Shown here piece after piece: positions 8,794 to 17,719 of a stretch of DNA of 64,000 bases. The notes beneath the pieces are model-generated. The model was not told where the DNA came from and did no database searches. It saw nothing but the letters and a program-made list of their open reading frames with translations. This DNA is from Echinicola shivajiensis (GTDB taxonomy: Bacteria; Bacteroidota; Bacteroidia; Cytophagales; Cyclobacteriaceae): positions 1-64,000 of the forward strand of contig NZ_JAHHZM010000021.1 in NCBI RefSeq assembly GCF_018642165.1. The letters are read 5' to 3'. Position numbers and translations under genes: made by a program. Numbering within the stretch: position 1 is the first letter of the stretch; each line of letters begins with the position of its first letter.

Positions 8794-9924
8794 TTAGTCC
8801 TCGATTGAAGCAAACACTATAACAGGGTTATCATCCACTTCAATGTCTGATAAGACACGGGAGTGGGCCCTTAATGTTGCTGCTTCCATTAAAACTTGTG
8901 GATGGACCAAAAACATAAATTTCCCACTGTTTTCGTCAAAACCTATAGGCTTGTACCAAAGGGATGTTTCCGTGAGCTCATTTCTTCTCAATGCTCCCGT
9001 ATGTTTGTTGTATAAGATTAGTTCATGTTTCATCTCCCCTTGCTTCTGGATTGAAATATGAAATAGGACCCAATCTTTATTCTCCAAATAATCTTCAACA
9101 AATGCAAAGCCTTTTTCATTGATCAATTGGAAACCTTCCATAAAATCTAAATCCCAAAATTCTGATGGGGGTGAAAAAGAGCTGGAATTAAATGCAAAGG
9201 AGGGTTTCAAGGTGTCGGAAACAGTATAAACTTGAGGGTTAAACGCTTCTTTGAAATAAATCTTTTCATCATAATTGGTAAAGTTTTTCTCCTGAACAGG
9301 AATCAATTTTCCTGTATAGTCATTGGGTAAATAAGAAGCTAAAATATTACCATTTTGATCAGTTTCAATAAGCCTGTCCTGTACCAGTGGTGCATTGTAA
9401 CCACCATAAAAAAGGTAATTTCCATTCGGTTTTTTAGTAAAGGTATCGGCCAAAAAATTAAACTTCTTGGTCGCTATTTTGCTTCCTGAAAGTGAACAAA
9501 TTTCAATAAAAGTTTCTTGACCTTTTGATACCAATATTTCCACCTGATCATTGTCAACAATAAAATCTTTAATATTGGGTAGTTCATTTGGCCCTTCCCC
9601 GACTGAAACGATTTTTCCTTTATAGTTTCCCTTTCTATCAAAATGATGAATACTGAATTGAGATGCGCCCTTTCCACTTTGCCGTTTATCTTTTATTAGA
9701 TATCCTCCTTTGTACCTCCTAATTTGTAGCTGGGTACTTAATAGATTTTCGGAAATGGTTTTGAGGGGAATTATGTCATCAACTAGGAAAGGCAAGCTAT
9801 CCTTTTCTATTTTATTCGGAGAAATTATCACAAGTTCTTTGTCTATTGATTTCGAACTGCAAGACATGATATAAGTAGCTACACAAAAAACACCTATGCT
9901 TGTTAAAAAGCGATATGAAAACAT
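8794..9924 (-). CDS. 6-bladed beta-propeller lipoprotein
   Basis: 376 aa. The N-terminus is a lipoprotein signal (IMSC, Cys22). The body has repeating beta-strand patterns such as KGKIVSVGEGPNELPNIKDF, typical of the Bacteroidota 6-bladed propeller family (BF3164/DUF5128-like). These proteins are common as lone exported lipoproteins and their function is unknown. It is convergent with the second GntR gene with 4 bp between stop codons. Confidence 0.82.
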   Translation of the reverse strand: MFSYRFLTSIGVFCVATYIMSCSSKSIDKELVIISPNKIEKDSLPFLVDDIIPLKTISENLLSTQLQIRRYKGGYLIKDKRQSGKGASQFSIHHFDRKGNYKGKIVSVGEGPNELPNIKDFIVDNDQVEILVSKGQETFIEICSLSGSKIATKKFNFLADTFTKKPNGNYLFYGGYNAPLVQDRLIETDQNGNILASYLPNDYTGKLIPVQEKNFTNYDEKIYFKEAFNPQVYTVSDTLKPSFAFNSSSFSPPSEFWDLDFMEGFQLINEKGFAFVEDYLENKDWVLFHISIQKQGEMKHELILYNKHTGALRRNELTETSLWYKPIGFDENSGKFMFLVHPQVLMEAATLRAHSRVLSDIEVDDNPVIVFASIED

Positions 9925-10053
9925 ATTGTAAAAATTTAACTATGAATATAGTTAAATATAATTCAAAACTATTTTTGTTCCAAATGTATTTTAGAATAAC
10001 CGTATTTCTTTGACTTATTGATGATATAAGTTTCTAGGAATTTGCATTTCGCA

Positions 10054-11355
10054 TTATTCCAGTTTTCCCAGGCTTTTGCCTTTGCTATGCTCCAAAGAAC
10101 TGTGCTTTGGAGATCCAATTACCTGGGAACCGTAGATTCCTGAATGGCCGCTAAACAAATAGGCCACTACGCATGCCAAGCCCACATAAACCCCGCTTTC
10201 TGCTCCGAAAAGTTCTATTCCCATCAGGGTGCAAGACAAAGGCGTATTTGTCGCTCCTGAAAATACTGCCACAAATCCCATTCCTGCCAATAAGGCCATG
10301 GGTAGTGGAATAACTCCAGACAATATATTTCCCAAGGTCGCACCGGTATAGAATAATGGGGTTACTTCTCCCCCTTTAAAGCCAGCGCCCAAGGTCAATG
10401 AAGTAAAGCCTATTTTGGCAAGGAAATCATACCAAGGTAATTCCGCATTGAAGGCCTCTACAATAGTGGGGACTCCCAGTCCTATATATTTGGTAGTGCC
10501 AATCAAAAACACCAATATGGCCACCATAGCACCGCCCACCACAGGCCTCAAAGGTGGATAATGAATGAGTTTTTTGAAAATCTCAGCCCAGAAAGTGGTC
10601 GCCTTGGCAAATAACCTGCCTGCCAAACCAAAACAGATTCCTGCCGGTATAATCCAGAGTACATTGGCCAAATTTAAGTCTGGGATAAAAGGGATTTCAT
10701 AATGAGTATGGTGGGCAGCCCAAAAGTCCGTACAGGCATAATCAGCTACATAAGCCCCCAAAAAGGCCGGTAAAATGGATTCATACCTTACCCTGCCAAT
10801 CATCAGCCACTCCAAAGCAAAAATTGCCCCTGCCAGTGGTGTTCCAAATACTGAAGCAAACCCTGCTGCCACTCCTAGGGTAATGACAGTTTTACGGTCA
10901 ATGGGTTTTAATTTGAACCATTTGGTAAATTGATCAGCAATGGCTCCGCCCATTTGGACAGCTGTTCCCTCTCGGCCTGCCGAACCGCCAAATAGATGGG
11001 TAGCAATCGTTCCAAACAACACCAAGGGAGCCATTCGGAGTGGGATGGGTTTTAATGGATTATAAAATTCTTCCAACAACTGGTTGTTACCTTTTACTAC
11101 CGATTCTCCAAACCGATAATATACCCAGCCAATGAGTAAGCCTCCCAAGGGCAATAAAGCAATAATGTATAAATTTGCTTCTCTGTATTCTGTAGTCCAC
11201 TGCAGGGCAAAAAGGAAAAATGCAGAGGCAGAGCCCACCAGCAATCCAATAAAAATGGCCAAAACCAACCATTTTATGGTATAGACTAAACTTGGATAAA
11301 ATTCGGTTTGGATAAAACGCTTAAAATGTATCAATTCTCGTGCCCTCTCCAACAT
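10054..11355 (-). CDS. CLC-type anion transporter, probably a CLC-F fluoride/proton antiporter
   Basis: 433 aa, about 10-12 membrane segments. It carries the CLC gating motif GREGT (127-131, Glu129) within HLFGGSAGREGTAVQMGG. The canonical chloride-selectivity motif GSGIP is replaced by GNNQL (89-93), and the residue matching the inner proton glutamate of CLC-ec1 appears to be Trp183 (ALEWLM). These departures fit the CLC-F branch, which expels fluoride. The leader carries a fluoride riboswitch (11395-11454), which makes this assignment much stronger. Expected job: export of cytoplasmic fluoride by exchange for protons. The product is therefore unlikely to be a voltage-gated chloride channel despite that common label. 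Confidence 0.88.
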   Translation of the reverse strand: MLERARELIHFKRFIQTEFYPSLVYTIKWLVLAIFIGLLVGSASAFFLFALQWTTEYREANLYIIALLPLGGLLIGWVYYRFGESVVKGNNQLLEEFYNPLKPIPLRMAPLVLFGTIATHLFGGSAGREGTAVQMGGAIADQFTKWFKLKPIDRKTVITLGVAAGFASVFGTPLAGAIFALEWLMIGRVRYESILPAFLGAYVADYACTDFWAAHHTHYEIPFIPDLNLANVLWIIPAGICFGLAGRLFAKATTFWAEIFKKLIHYPPLRPVVGGAMVAILVFLIGTTKYIGLGVPTIVEAFNAELPWYDFLAKIGFTSLTLGAGFKGGEVTPLFYTGATLGNILSGVIPLPMALLAGMGFVAVFSGATNTPLSCTLMGIELFGAESGVYVGLACVVAYLFSGHSGIYGSQVIGSPKHSSLEHSKGKSLGKLE

Positions 11356-11394
11356 AGGAATATCAGTGTAAATTAGAATTTCGGATGAGTTGAA

Positions 11395-11454
11395 GTAGGA
11401 GTCATCAGCGCTGAAAAATCAGAGCGGTTAAAGGTGGTACCCCATCACCTGAGG
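11395..11454 (-). promoter_or_regulatory. Fluoride riboswitch (crcB motif)
   Basis: On the minus strand, immediately upstream of the CLC gene, the conserved pieces of the crcB aptamer occur in order: GGTGATGG (plus 11442-11449) closed by CCACC, then TTTAACCGCT, a hairpin CTGA-TTTT-TCAG, and CTGATGACTCCTAC (plus 11395-11408). The aptamer ends 40 nt before the start codon. I see no T run after it, so control may act on translation rather than termination. The linked gene has CLC-F features, which supports the call independently. Confidence 0.92.
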
Positions 11455-11462
11455 CAAATATA
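11455..11462 (-). promoter_or_regulatory. Bacteroidota -7 promoter element TATATTTG for the CLC gene
   Basis: Exact TAnnTTTG match on the minus strand. The expected start of transcription a few bases downstream falls at the first bases of the riboswitch aptamer, so the transcript would begin with the aptamer. No good -33 TTG is visible. Confidence 0.6.
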
Positions 11463-11515
11463 GACTTTTTTCTTAACTTAAATTGATCGGTATAGTTATT
11501 GAACAAAAAGCTGTT

Positions 11516-12409
11516 ATGAAAAATATTTTGATCACCGGAGGATCTGGATTAGTAGGACAAAGGCTCACCAAGGCATTGGAAGAAAAGGGCTACCATGTGG
11601 CCTGGCTAAGCCGTACCCCTGAAAAACAAACGCAAAAATCCTTTGGATGGGATATTCGAAAGCAAGAAATCGACCTTAACTCCTTGGAATGGGCGGATGC
11701 CATCATCCATTTGGCAGGGGCGGATGTGGCAGAAAAAAGATGGTCACCGACCAGAAAAAGGCTGATTTTGGAAAGTCGGACACTTTCTGCCCAGTTGATT
11801 TTTGACCAATTGAGGACTGTGGAAAACAGGCCGGAAGTGATGGTCTCTGCCAGCGGAGCCAATTATTATGGCTTGGACAATGGTGATCGGTGGCTTACCG
11901 AGGAGGATCCTCCTGGAAATGATTTTTTATCAGAGGTAGTCATAAAATGGGAAAGGTCAGTGAACCAATTCAATAGTCTTGGTATCAGAACTGTTGCGCT
12001 GAGAACCGGGGTGGTATTGGCAAAAGGAGGTGGGGCCTTAGCTAAAATGCTTCAGCCACCTGTGGCAGCTCCACTAGGCAGCGGCAATCAATTTATGAGT
12101 TGGATCCATATTCAGGATTTGGTGGATATGTTTATTCACGCATTAGAACATAAAAACTTAAAGGGTTCCTACAATGCCGTTTCTCCCATTCCTGTAAGCA
12201 ATAAGGAATTGACCCAAAAAGCAGCAAAATACAGCAGGAAGCCATTTGTAAGTCTGCAGGTACCAGGTTTTTTGTTGAAGATAGTACTTGGGGAAATGGC
12301 TGGAATGATATTAGGTGGAAATAAAGTTTCTGCCGATAAAATCATCAGCTCGGGTTATAAGTTTAAATTCACTGAAATAGACCATGCACTCAAGGACCTC
12401 TATTCCTAA
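11516..12409 (+). CDS. TIGR01777-family NAD(P)-dependent epimerase/SDR protein (YfcH-like)
   Basis: 297 aa from ATG 11516, where the protein opens directly with the Rossmann strand and loop NILITGGSGLVGQRL; a TTG start at 11483 would add 11 unlikely residues. Further family marks are IHLAGADVAEKRW, SASGANYYG and LRTGVVLAKGGGAL. The family belongs to the extended short-chain dehydrogenases; its substrate is unknown and it is often a housekeeping gene. It is divergent from the riboswitch-controlled CLC gene. Confidence 0.9.
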   Translation: MKNILITGGSGLVGQRLTKALEEKGYHVAWLSRTPEKQTQKSFGWDIRKQEIDLNSLEWADAIIHLAGADVAEKRWSPTRKRLILESRTLSAQLIFDQLRTVENRPEVMVSASGANYYGLDNGDRWLTEEDPPGNDFLSEVVIKWERSVNQFNSLGIRTVALRTGVVLAKGGGALAKMLQPPVAAPLGSGNQFMSWIHIQDLVDMFIHALEHKNLKGSYNAVSPIPVSNKELTQKAAKYSRKPFVSLQVPGFLLKIVLGEMAGMILGGNKVSADKIISSGYKFKFTEIDHALKDLYS

Positions 12410-12420
12410 TATCTTGCAAA

Positions 12421-12597
12421 TCATAAATAAGCTCGTCCTTTCCCTATCAAAAACCACAATAAGGTTCCTAGGCCAGGCAAGATGGCTACGATTATCAACC
12501 AGGTAACTTTATCCTTATCTTTGTGAAAGCGACTGTTGATGACATCAAAGATTGTAAAAACATAAATAATAACTCCAATGGAACCTAATCCTAACAT
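12421..12597 (-). CDS. 58-aa PLDc_N-domain-like membrane protein
   Basis: Reading the minus strand from ATG 12597 gives 58 residues: a first hydrophobic stretch with IGVIIYVFTIFDVI, a polar loop with SRFHKDKDKVTW, a second hydrophobic stretch LIIVAILPGLGTLLWFLIG and a basic tail KGRAYL. The W..I....PG.G...WF..GK pattern matches the PLDc_N (phospholipase D-nuclease N-terminal) family of tiny membrane proteins. It ends 11 bp from the convergent epimerase stop codon. The function of free-standing members is unknown. Confidence 0.75.
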   Translation of the reverse strand: MLGLGSIGVIIYVFTIFDVINSRFHKDKDKVTWLIIVAILPGLGTLLWFLIGKGRAYL

Positions 12598-12732
12598 AGG
12601 TGAGTATCTGTCTAAATAAGAATATTAACTTTTAAATAGTTTATTTTACCTTGAAAATGAATTTACCTAATTTTTATGAGAATTTTAAGGAGCTTTGAGC
12701 CCATGGATCTCAACCCCCAAAAATTTAATCCT

Positions 12733-15297
12733 ATGATCAAAAGAATATTTACCCTGGTTTTTGGGCTTATGGCTCTTTCAGCCACAGCGCAAGAAGATAT
12801 AGATTTATCCTATTATCTCAAACCAGGATACAGTTATAATCCGGACATCCCCACGCCCGCTTCCGTACTTGGCTTTGAAATAGGGGAATGGCATGTCAGC
12901 CATGATCAGATTTATATGTACATGGAAAAATTGGCGGCAGCATCTGACCGGGTAAATTTGGAAATTACTGGCAGAACCTATGAAAACAGGCCTTTGATGA
13001 TGCTGACAATCAGCCATCCTGACAACTTAAATAGGTTAAATGCCATTAAATTTCAGCGCTCTCAGTTAAGAGACCCTTCACAATCAGGAGATGTCGATAT
13101 CGAAAATATACCTGTGGTAGCCTATATGGGGTACTCCGTTCATGGCAATGAGCCAAGTGGGGTAAATGCCTCTTTACTGGCCGCTTACCATTTTGCTGCA
13201 GCCAATGAACTGGATGAACAGCTACAGAATATTGTGATTTTAATTGAGCCAGGAATCAATCCTGATGGGATCAATCGTTTTGCCTCTTGGGTAAACTCCA
13301 ATAGGAGCATTCATATGAACGGTGACCCGATGAACAGGGAACTGAATGAAGCCTGGCCAAGGGGAAGAACCAATCATTATTGGTTTGACCTTAATCGTGA
13401 CTGGTTACCTGTTCAACATCCTGAATCGAGAAGTAGGATAGCAAAAATTCAGGAATGGAAACCTAATCTGGTATTGGACTTTCATGAAATGGGTACCAAT
13501 AGCACCTTTTTCTTTCAACCAGGGATTCCAAGCCGAACTCATCCACTTACTCCAAGGAAGAATTTTGAATTGACAGAAAAAGTGGCCCAGTATCATGCAA
13601 AATATTTGGATGAAATAGGCTCTCTTTATTTTACCCAAGAAAGTTATGATGATTTCTATTACGGTAAAGGTTCCACATATCCTGATGTTCAGGGGCAGAT
13701 AGGTATTTTGTTTGAGCAGGCTTCTTCTCGAGGACACTTACAGGAAAGTGTCAATGGGCCTTTAAGTTTTCCCTTTACAATCAGAAACCAATTTACAGCG
13801 ACCTTATCTTCCTTTGAAGCAGCTTTAGCCATGAGAAAGGAACTGAACAGCTATATGAGGGATTTTTATCTGGATGCCAAAAAGGAAGCGGATAATGATA
13901 CTAATAAAGCTTATATATTTGGTACTCCAAAGGACAAAGGTAGAACCAACCATTTGGCTGATATGATCCTTCAGCATGATGTTAAAGTATATGGACTCAA
14001 AGAGGATATCAATATCAATGGGATAGATTTTAAGGCCAATCAATCCTATATTGTTCCACTTAACCAGCCTCAATATAGGTTGATCAAAGGGATGTTTGAA
14101 ACCAGGACTGATTTCCAGGATAGCCTGTTTTATGATGTTTCAGCTTGGACATTGCCGATGGCTTTTGATATGCGTTTTATGGCTGTCAGCAGTAGGATTC
14201 TAAACTTGGCAAATGTAGAGGAGGTAAGAAGAGTCCCTCAGCATCCAATGGGAGAATTAAAAGGAGCCGCAGGAGCTTATGCCTATGCATTTGAATGGGG
14301 AGAATATTATGCCCCAAAAGCTTTGTACCAGTTAATGGAAAAGGGATATAACCTTAGGGTCAGCCACAAAGCCTTTGATGATGGGGCTGACAAGAAGTTT
14401 GGGCGTGGAACGATTCTCATTGACAAGGGAAGATCCAATATCTCTGACCAGGACTTTTTTGAGGATTTGCAGGCAGTTGCTCAGCAAACGGGGATTACCA
14501 TTTCGGCTATTAATACTGGATATACAAGTGGAGTTAATTTAGGCTCTCCTAGTATTTCTGTACTGCAAAAACCTGTAGTAGCTGTTTTGGTGGATAATGG
14601 AGTATCTAGCAGTGAGGCTGGTGAAATTTGGCACCTGTTGGACCAAAGAATGGAAATGCCCATCACCTTATTGCCAACTAACCTCTTTTCAGCTGCTGAC
14701 CTACATCGATATAATGTGATTGTAATGCCGAATGGCAATTACTCTGCTATCAATCAATCAGGAGTAGAATCCCTAAAAAGCTGGGTGAAAAATGGTGGTA
14801 TATTGATCGCTAGAGGCTCAGCGCTGAACTGGATCAATCAAAACAAGATAGGAGAGTTTACCTTCAAAAATGAAACGGAAGAAGACAGCACACTGCAAAA
14901 AAGGTATGCAGATCTGGCCAATGATCATGGTTCCAAGGTTACTGGAGGAGCTATATTCAAAGTGAATCTTGACCTCACTCATCCATTGGGCTATGGTTAT
15001 CAAGATGAGAACCTGTTCACATTCAGGAATAGCAACCAGTTTATGGAACCTTCTGATAATCCTTTCGCCAATCCTCTGATTTATACAGATAATCCTTTGG
15101 CCAGTGGTTATGTTTATCCATTTAACCTGGAGCAGATGAAAAATACGGCTATGATCCGGATTTCTGCCAATGGAAAAGGAAAGGTGATTGGATTTGTGGA
15201 CAATCCTAATTTCCGTGCCTTTTGGTTTGGCACCAATAAACTGTTCTTGAATAGTATTTTCTTTGGAAGCACTATTTCGAATAGTTCTGCCAGATAA
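12733..15297 (+). CDS. Exported zinc carboxypeptidase, peptidase M14 family
   Basis: 854 aa from ATG 12733, which starts a clean signal peptide (IKRIFTLVFGLMALSATAQ); upstream in-frame ATGs at 12676 and 12703 would bury it. The M14 zinc site is visible: H137-x2-E140 in SVHGNEPSG and His251 in LDFHEMG, with the DLNRDW segment (219-224) and FEQASSRG, whose Glu fits the catalytic base. The half after about residue 400 resembles a class I glutamine-amidotransferase-like fold seen in long M14 proteins of Bacteroidota (VIVMPNGNY, SWVKNGGILIARG). Predicted to trim C-terminal residues of peptides in the periplasm or outside the cell. Confidence 0.9.
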   Translation: MIKRIFTLVFGLMALSATAQEDIDLSYYLKPGYSYNPDIPTPASVLGFEIGEWHVSHDQIYMYMEKLAAASDRVNLEITGRTYENRPLMMLTISHPDNLNRLNAIKFQRSQLRDPSQSGDVDIENIPVVAYMGYSVHGNEPSGVNASLLAAYHFAAANELDEQLQNIVILIEPGINPDGINRFASWVNSNRSIHMNGDPMNRELNEAWPRGRTNHYWFDLNRDWLPVQHPESRSRIAKIQEWKPNLVLDFHEMGTNSTFFFQPGIPSRTHPLTPRKNFELTEKVAQYHAKYLDEIGSLYFTQESYDDFYYGKGSTYPDVQGQIGILFEQASSRGHLQESVNGPLSFPFTIRNQFTATLSSFEAALAMRKELNSYMRDFYLDAKKEADNDTNKAYIFGTPKDKGRTNHLADMILQHDVKVYGLKEDININGIDFKANQSYIVPLNQPQYRLIKGMFETRTDFQDSLFYDVSAWTLPMAFDMRFMAVSSRILNLANVEEVRRVPQHPMGELKGAAGAYAYAFEWGEYYAPKALYQLMEKGYNLRVSHKAFDDGADKKFGRGTILIDKGRSNISDQDFFEDLQAVAQQTGITISAINTGYTSGVNLGSPSISVLQKPVVAVLVDNGVSSSEAGEIWHLLDQRMEMPITLLPTNLFSAADLHRYNVIVMPNGNYSAINQSGVESLKSWVKNGGILIARGSALNWINQNKIGEFTFKNETEEDSTLQKRYADLANDHGSKVTGGAIFKVNLDLTHPLGYGYQDENLFTFRNSNQFMEPSDNPFANPLIYTDNPLASGYVYPFNLEQMKNTAMIRISANGKGKVIGFVDNPNFRAFWFGTNKLFLNSIFFGSTISNSSAR

Positions 15298-15340
15298 ATC
15301 GAAACCCTGAGTGTAGTTTCCTGATTAATGAAGCCATTTG

Positions 15341-15400
15341 TCCTCGACCATGCTAGTTGACAATCGAAGTTTTGAACGTCAATATTAGCATGGTCGAGGA
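15341..15400. repeat. 60-bp inverted repeat
   Basis: Arms TCCTCGACCATGCTA (15341-15355) and its exact complement (15386-15400), extended inward by TTGAC/GTCAA. It follows the M14 gene by 44 bp and may act as its transcript end, but no T run follows. The structure is unusually long for a simple terminator. Confidence 0.8.
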
Positions 15401-15576
15401 ATTCCTTTTACTTAATTAGTATTTTATTTGGTGAATTATAACCGTATAGAATTTATCAATTTTTTTACTTTTTCTATTTGTACCAAATATTCCCAATCCA
15501 AAAAAAGTGCAATTTTTCTCTTTTGATTTTGCCCATAAAAACTTAATTTGCGCCATAATTTTCGCTAACCTGAGTA

Positions 15577-16080
15577 ATGATTCAAAAACTATTTCCTTTA
15601 GATAAAAACTATATCCTTAGACAGGCTCAATCGGGCATGGAGGAACAGCTATTGGAAATAATGGTGAGCGAACTTAAAGCATCTTACAAATCCCTTTACA
15701 ACCCTCTTGGCTTAGTGGAAAGTACTTACCAGCAAATTCTGGAAACAAAGACTTTTCCAACAGACAGAATTAGGGTAATATATCAGCAGTTGTCAGGTAT
15801 ATATAGATTCAAATATGGCTCCAACCAACTGGAGTTTTTATTTGATGGGCGCAGTCATTTGGAGAAATACCAGGAAGATTGGCAGGAGCATTTTGTGCTT
15901 TGGCTGAGAAAACTAGGTGCCCATGAATCTTATGTCAAGTGCATGTTGAGAATGACCTTGCTTTTTGATACTGAAAACAGAGCTGAATTTGCAGAAAACC
16001 GTTGCAAAAGCTTTATCAATGAGTTTTTTGATCTTAAGATTATCAAAAGAAAAGGAGAGCTAAAGCTAAAAATCGCCTAA
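15577..16080 (+). CDS. Uncharacterised 167-aa protein
   Basis: 167 aa with good coding character, no signal peptide and no membrane segment. It is mostly helical by composition, with aromatic-rich segments (YQQLSGIYRFKYG, HFVLWLRKLGAHESYVKC) and a basic C-terminus (KIIKRKGELKLKIA). I do not recognise a family. It is flanked by a long inverted repeat upstream and convergent acylphosphatase downstream, which says nothing about its role. The start at 15577 is the only plausible ATG. Confidence 0.7.
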   Translation: MIQKLFPLDKNYILRQAQSGMEEQLLEIMVSELKASYKSLYNPLGLVESTYQQILETKTFPTDRIRVIYQQLSGIYRFKYGSNQLEFLFDGRSHLEKYQEDWQEHFVLWLRKLGAHESYVKCMLRMTLLFDTENRAEFAENRCKSFINEFFDLKIIKRKGELKLKIA

Positions 16081-16162
16081 ATTGTTTGCTTAGTATAAGC
16101 TTCGATTTCAGGTGGTATTTGAGGACGCTTGATTTTAAAAAAAGATCCACTAGTTTTCTCTC

Positions 16163-16435
16163 TTATTCATGTTTGATCTCAAAGGAATCGAATTTCAGAT
16201 TGTAGCCTTCTTCCAAGACCATAAGTTCTGAAACTTGTGATTTCGATGGCCCTACCTTCAACCAGTCCTCCATCAATTTTAACTGGTCCTCTTCACCTTG
16301 GATAATGGTCATGACAGATCCATCAGATTCATTTCTCACCCAACCTTTTAAGCCCAATTCTTTGGCCTTGTCTTGGGTAGATTTTCTAAAAAACACTCCT
16401 TGAACCTTTCCGAGAACTTTGATTTTTTTATACAT
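16163..16435 (-). CDS. acyP: Acylphosphatase
   Basis: 90 aa, normal size. It has the two family signatures: GKVQGVFFRKST with the phosphate-binding Arg17, and GWVRNESDGSV with the catalytic Asn35. It hydrolyses acyl phosphates such as acetyl phosphate or carbamoyl phosphate in the cytoplasm. It is a single gene with its own promoter candidate at 16460-16492. Confidence 0.95.
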   Translation of the reverse strand: MYKKIKVLGKVQGVFFRKSTQDKAKELGLKGWVRNESDGSVMTIIQGEEDQLKLMEDWLKVGPSKSQVSELMVLEEGYNLKFDSFEIKHE

Positions 16436-16459
16436 AGATTTTAAAAATTTCCTTTTTCA

Positions 16460-16492
16460 CAAATTTAAGAAAGATCAATTTCTTTAAAACAA
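16460..16492 (-). promoter_or_regulatory. Promoter of acyP (-33 TTG, -7 TAAATTTG)
   Basis: On the minus strand TAAATTTG (16460-16467) matches TAnnTTTG exactly and a TTG (16490-16492) lies 22 nt upstream, close to the usual Bacteroidota spacing. The start codon lies 24 nt downstream. Confidence 0.55.
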
Positions 16493-16616
16493 CAATTTCT
16501 TTCTCAGGTGATTATTTGTAACTTAATCAAAGGCAAAAGCCTTGATTTATAAGCAGTATTTTAAAAAACACTTATTTTCTAAACTTGCTACCCAGCTATC
16601 TTGTTATCTGTTCTGT

Positions 16617-17717
16617 ATGAAAGGATTTAGATTTACGAAATACACCCCTAACAAGGACCCCAATAAAAGTACCTTTGAAAATCTCCTGGAAATTTTCCTT
16701 CAGTTGGTCACTATGACAGGAGGAGATGTGGCAGAGGCACTTAGTTGGCTCACCAACCTGGACAACAGGTATGGGCTCACCAATCCTGCCTATGGTATTG
16801 GAGATTTTATTGATGATCTCAAGGACAAGGGCTATATGACTGAGGAAAACCAAAAGGGGGAATTTAAAATTACGGGCAAGTCAGAACAGGAAATCAGAAA
16901 AAGTGCACTGGAAGAGATTTTCGGAAAACTCAAAAGAGGTAACAGGGGGCAGCATCGCACCACTCATTCTGGTTTGGGAGAAGAGCGAGGTACAGACAGA
17001 AGGCCTTTTCAGTTTGGAGATAATTTGGAACAAATTGCTCTCACAGACTCTTTGAGAAACGCACAGGCCAACCATGGCTTTGGAGGAGATTTTTTGCTTA
17101 CAGAAGATGATCTGGAGGTAACCGAAAATGAATACCGAACTCAAACCAGTACAGTATTGATGATCGATATTTCCCATTCTATGATCTTATACGGTGAGGA
17201 CAGAATAACCCCTGCCAAAAAGGTAGCTATGGCATTGGCCGAACTGATCAAGACACGGTATCCCAAGGATACATTAGACATCATTGTTTTTGGGAATGAT
17301 GCCTGGCAAATTGACATCAAAGACTTACCCTATTTGCAAGTAGGTCCTTACCACACTAACACCGTGGCAGGATTACAACTGGCCATGGATCTTTTGAGAA
17401 GGAGAAAAAATCCCAACAAGCAAATCTTTATGATCACGGATGGGAAGCCCACCTGCTTGAAAATAGGAATTAAATATTATAAAAATAGCTTTGGTATTGA
17501 CAGCAAAATTTTAAATGAAACCCTTAAGCTTGCTGCCCAATGCCGCAAACTAAAAGTCCCCGTAACTACTTTCATGATTGCCTCGGACCCTTATCTTAAG
17601 GAGTTTGTTCAGGAGTTCACCAAGGTAAATAATGGCAATGCCTACTATAGTAGCCTTAAGGGATTGGGACACTTGATTTTTGAGGATTATAGACGCAACC
17701 GAACAAAACGCTTTTGA
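16617..17717 (+). CDS. von Willebrand factor A domain protein, partner of a MoxR-type ATPase
   Basis: 366 aa from ATG 16617; the earlier in-frame start at 16542 would add a poor hydrophobic leader. The C-terminal half is a vWA domain with a MIDAS site: DISHSM for the first loop and ITDGKP near the end. The N-terminal half is polar, with a basic segment KRGNRGQHRTTHSGLG. There is no signal peptide, so it acts in the cytoplasm. It ends 2 bp before the AAA+ ATPase gene, and such vWA/MoxR pairs act as chaperone-like or metal-insertion machines. The client is unknown. Confidence 0.9.
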   Translation: MKGFRFTKYTPNKDPNKSTFENLLEIFLQLVTMTGGDVAEALSWLTNLDNRYGLTNPAYGIGDFIDDLKDKGYMTEENQKGEFKITGKSEQEIRKSALEEIFGKLKRGNRGQHRTTHSGLGEERGTDRRPFQFGDNLEQIALTDSLRNAQANHGFGGDFLLTEDDLEVTENEYRTQTSTVLMIDISHSMILYGEDRITPAKKVAMALAELIKTRYPKDTLDIIVFGNDAWQIDIKDLPYLQVGPYHTNTVAGLQLAMDLLRRRKNPNKQIFMITDGKPTCLKIGIKYYKNSFGIDSKILNETLKLAAQCRKLKVPVTTFMIASDPYLKEFVQEFTKVNNGNAYYSSLKGLGHLIFEDYRRNRTKRF

Positions 17718-17719
17718 GC

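Noticed and set aside
10054-11355. Voltage-gated chloride channel label
   Set aside because: GSGIP is missing, and the upstream fluoride riboswitch and GNNQL motif favour CLC-F.
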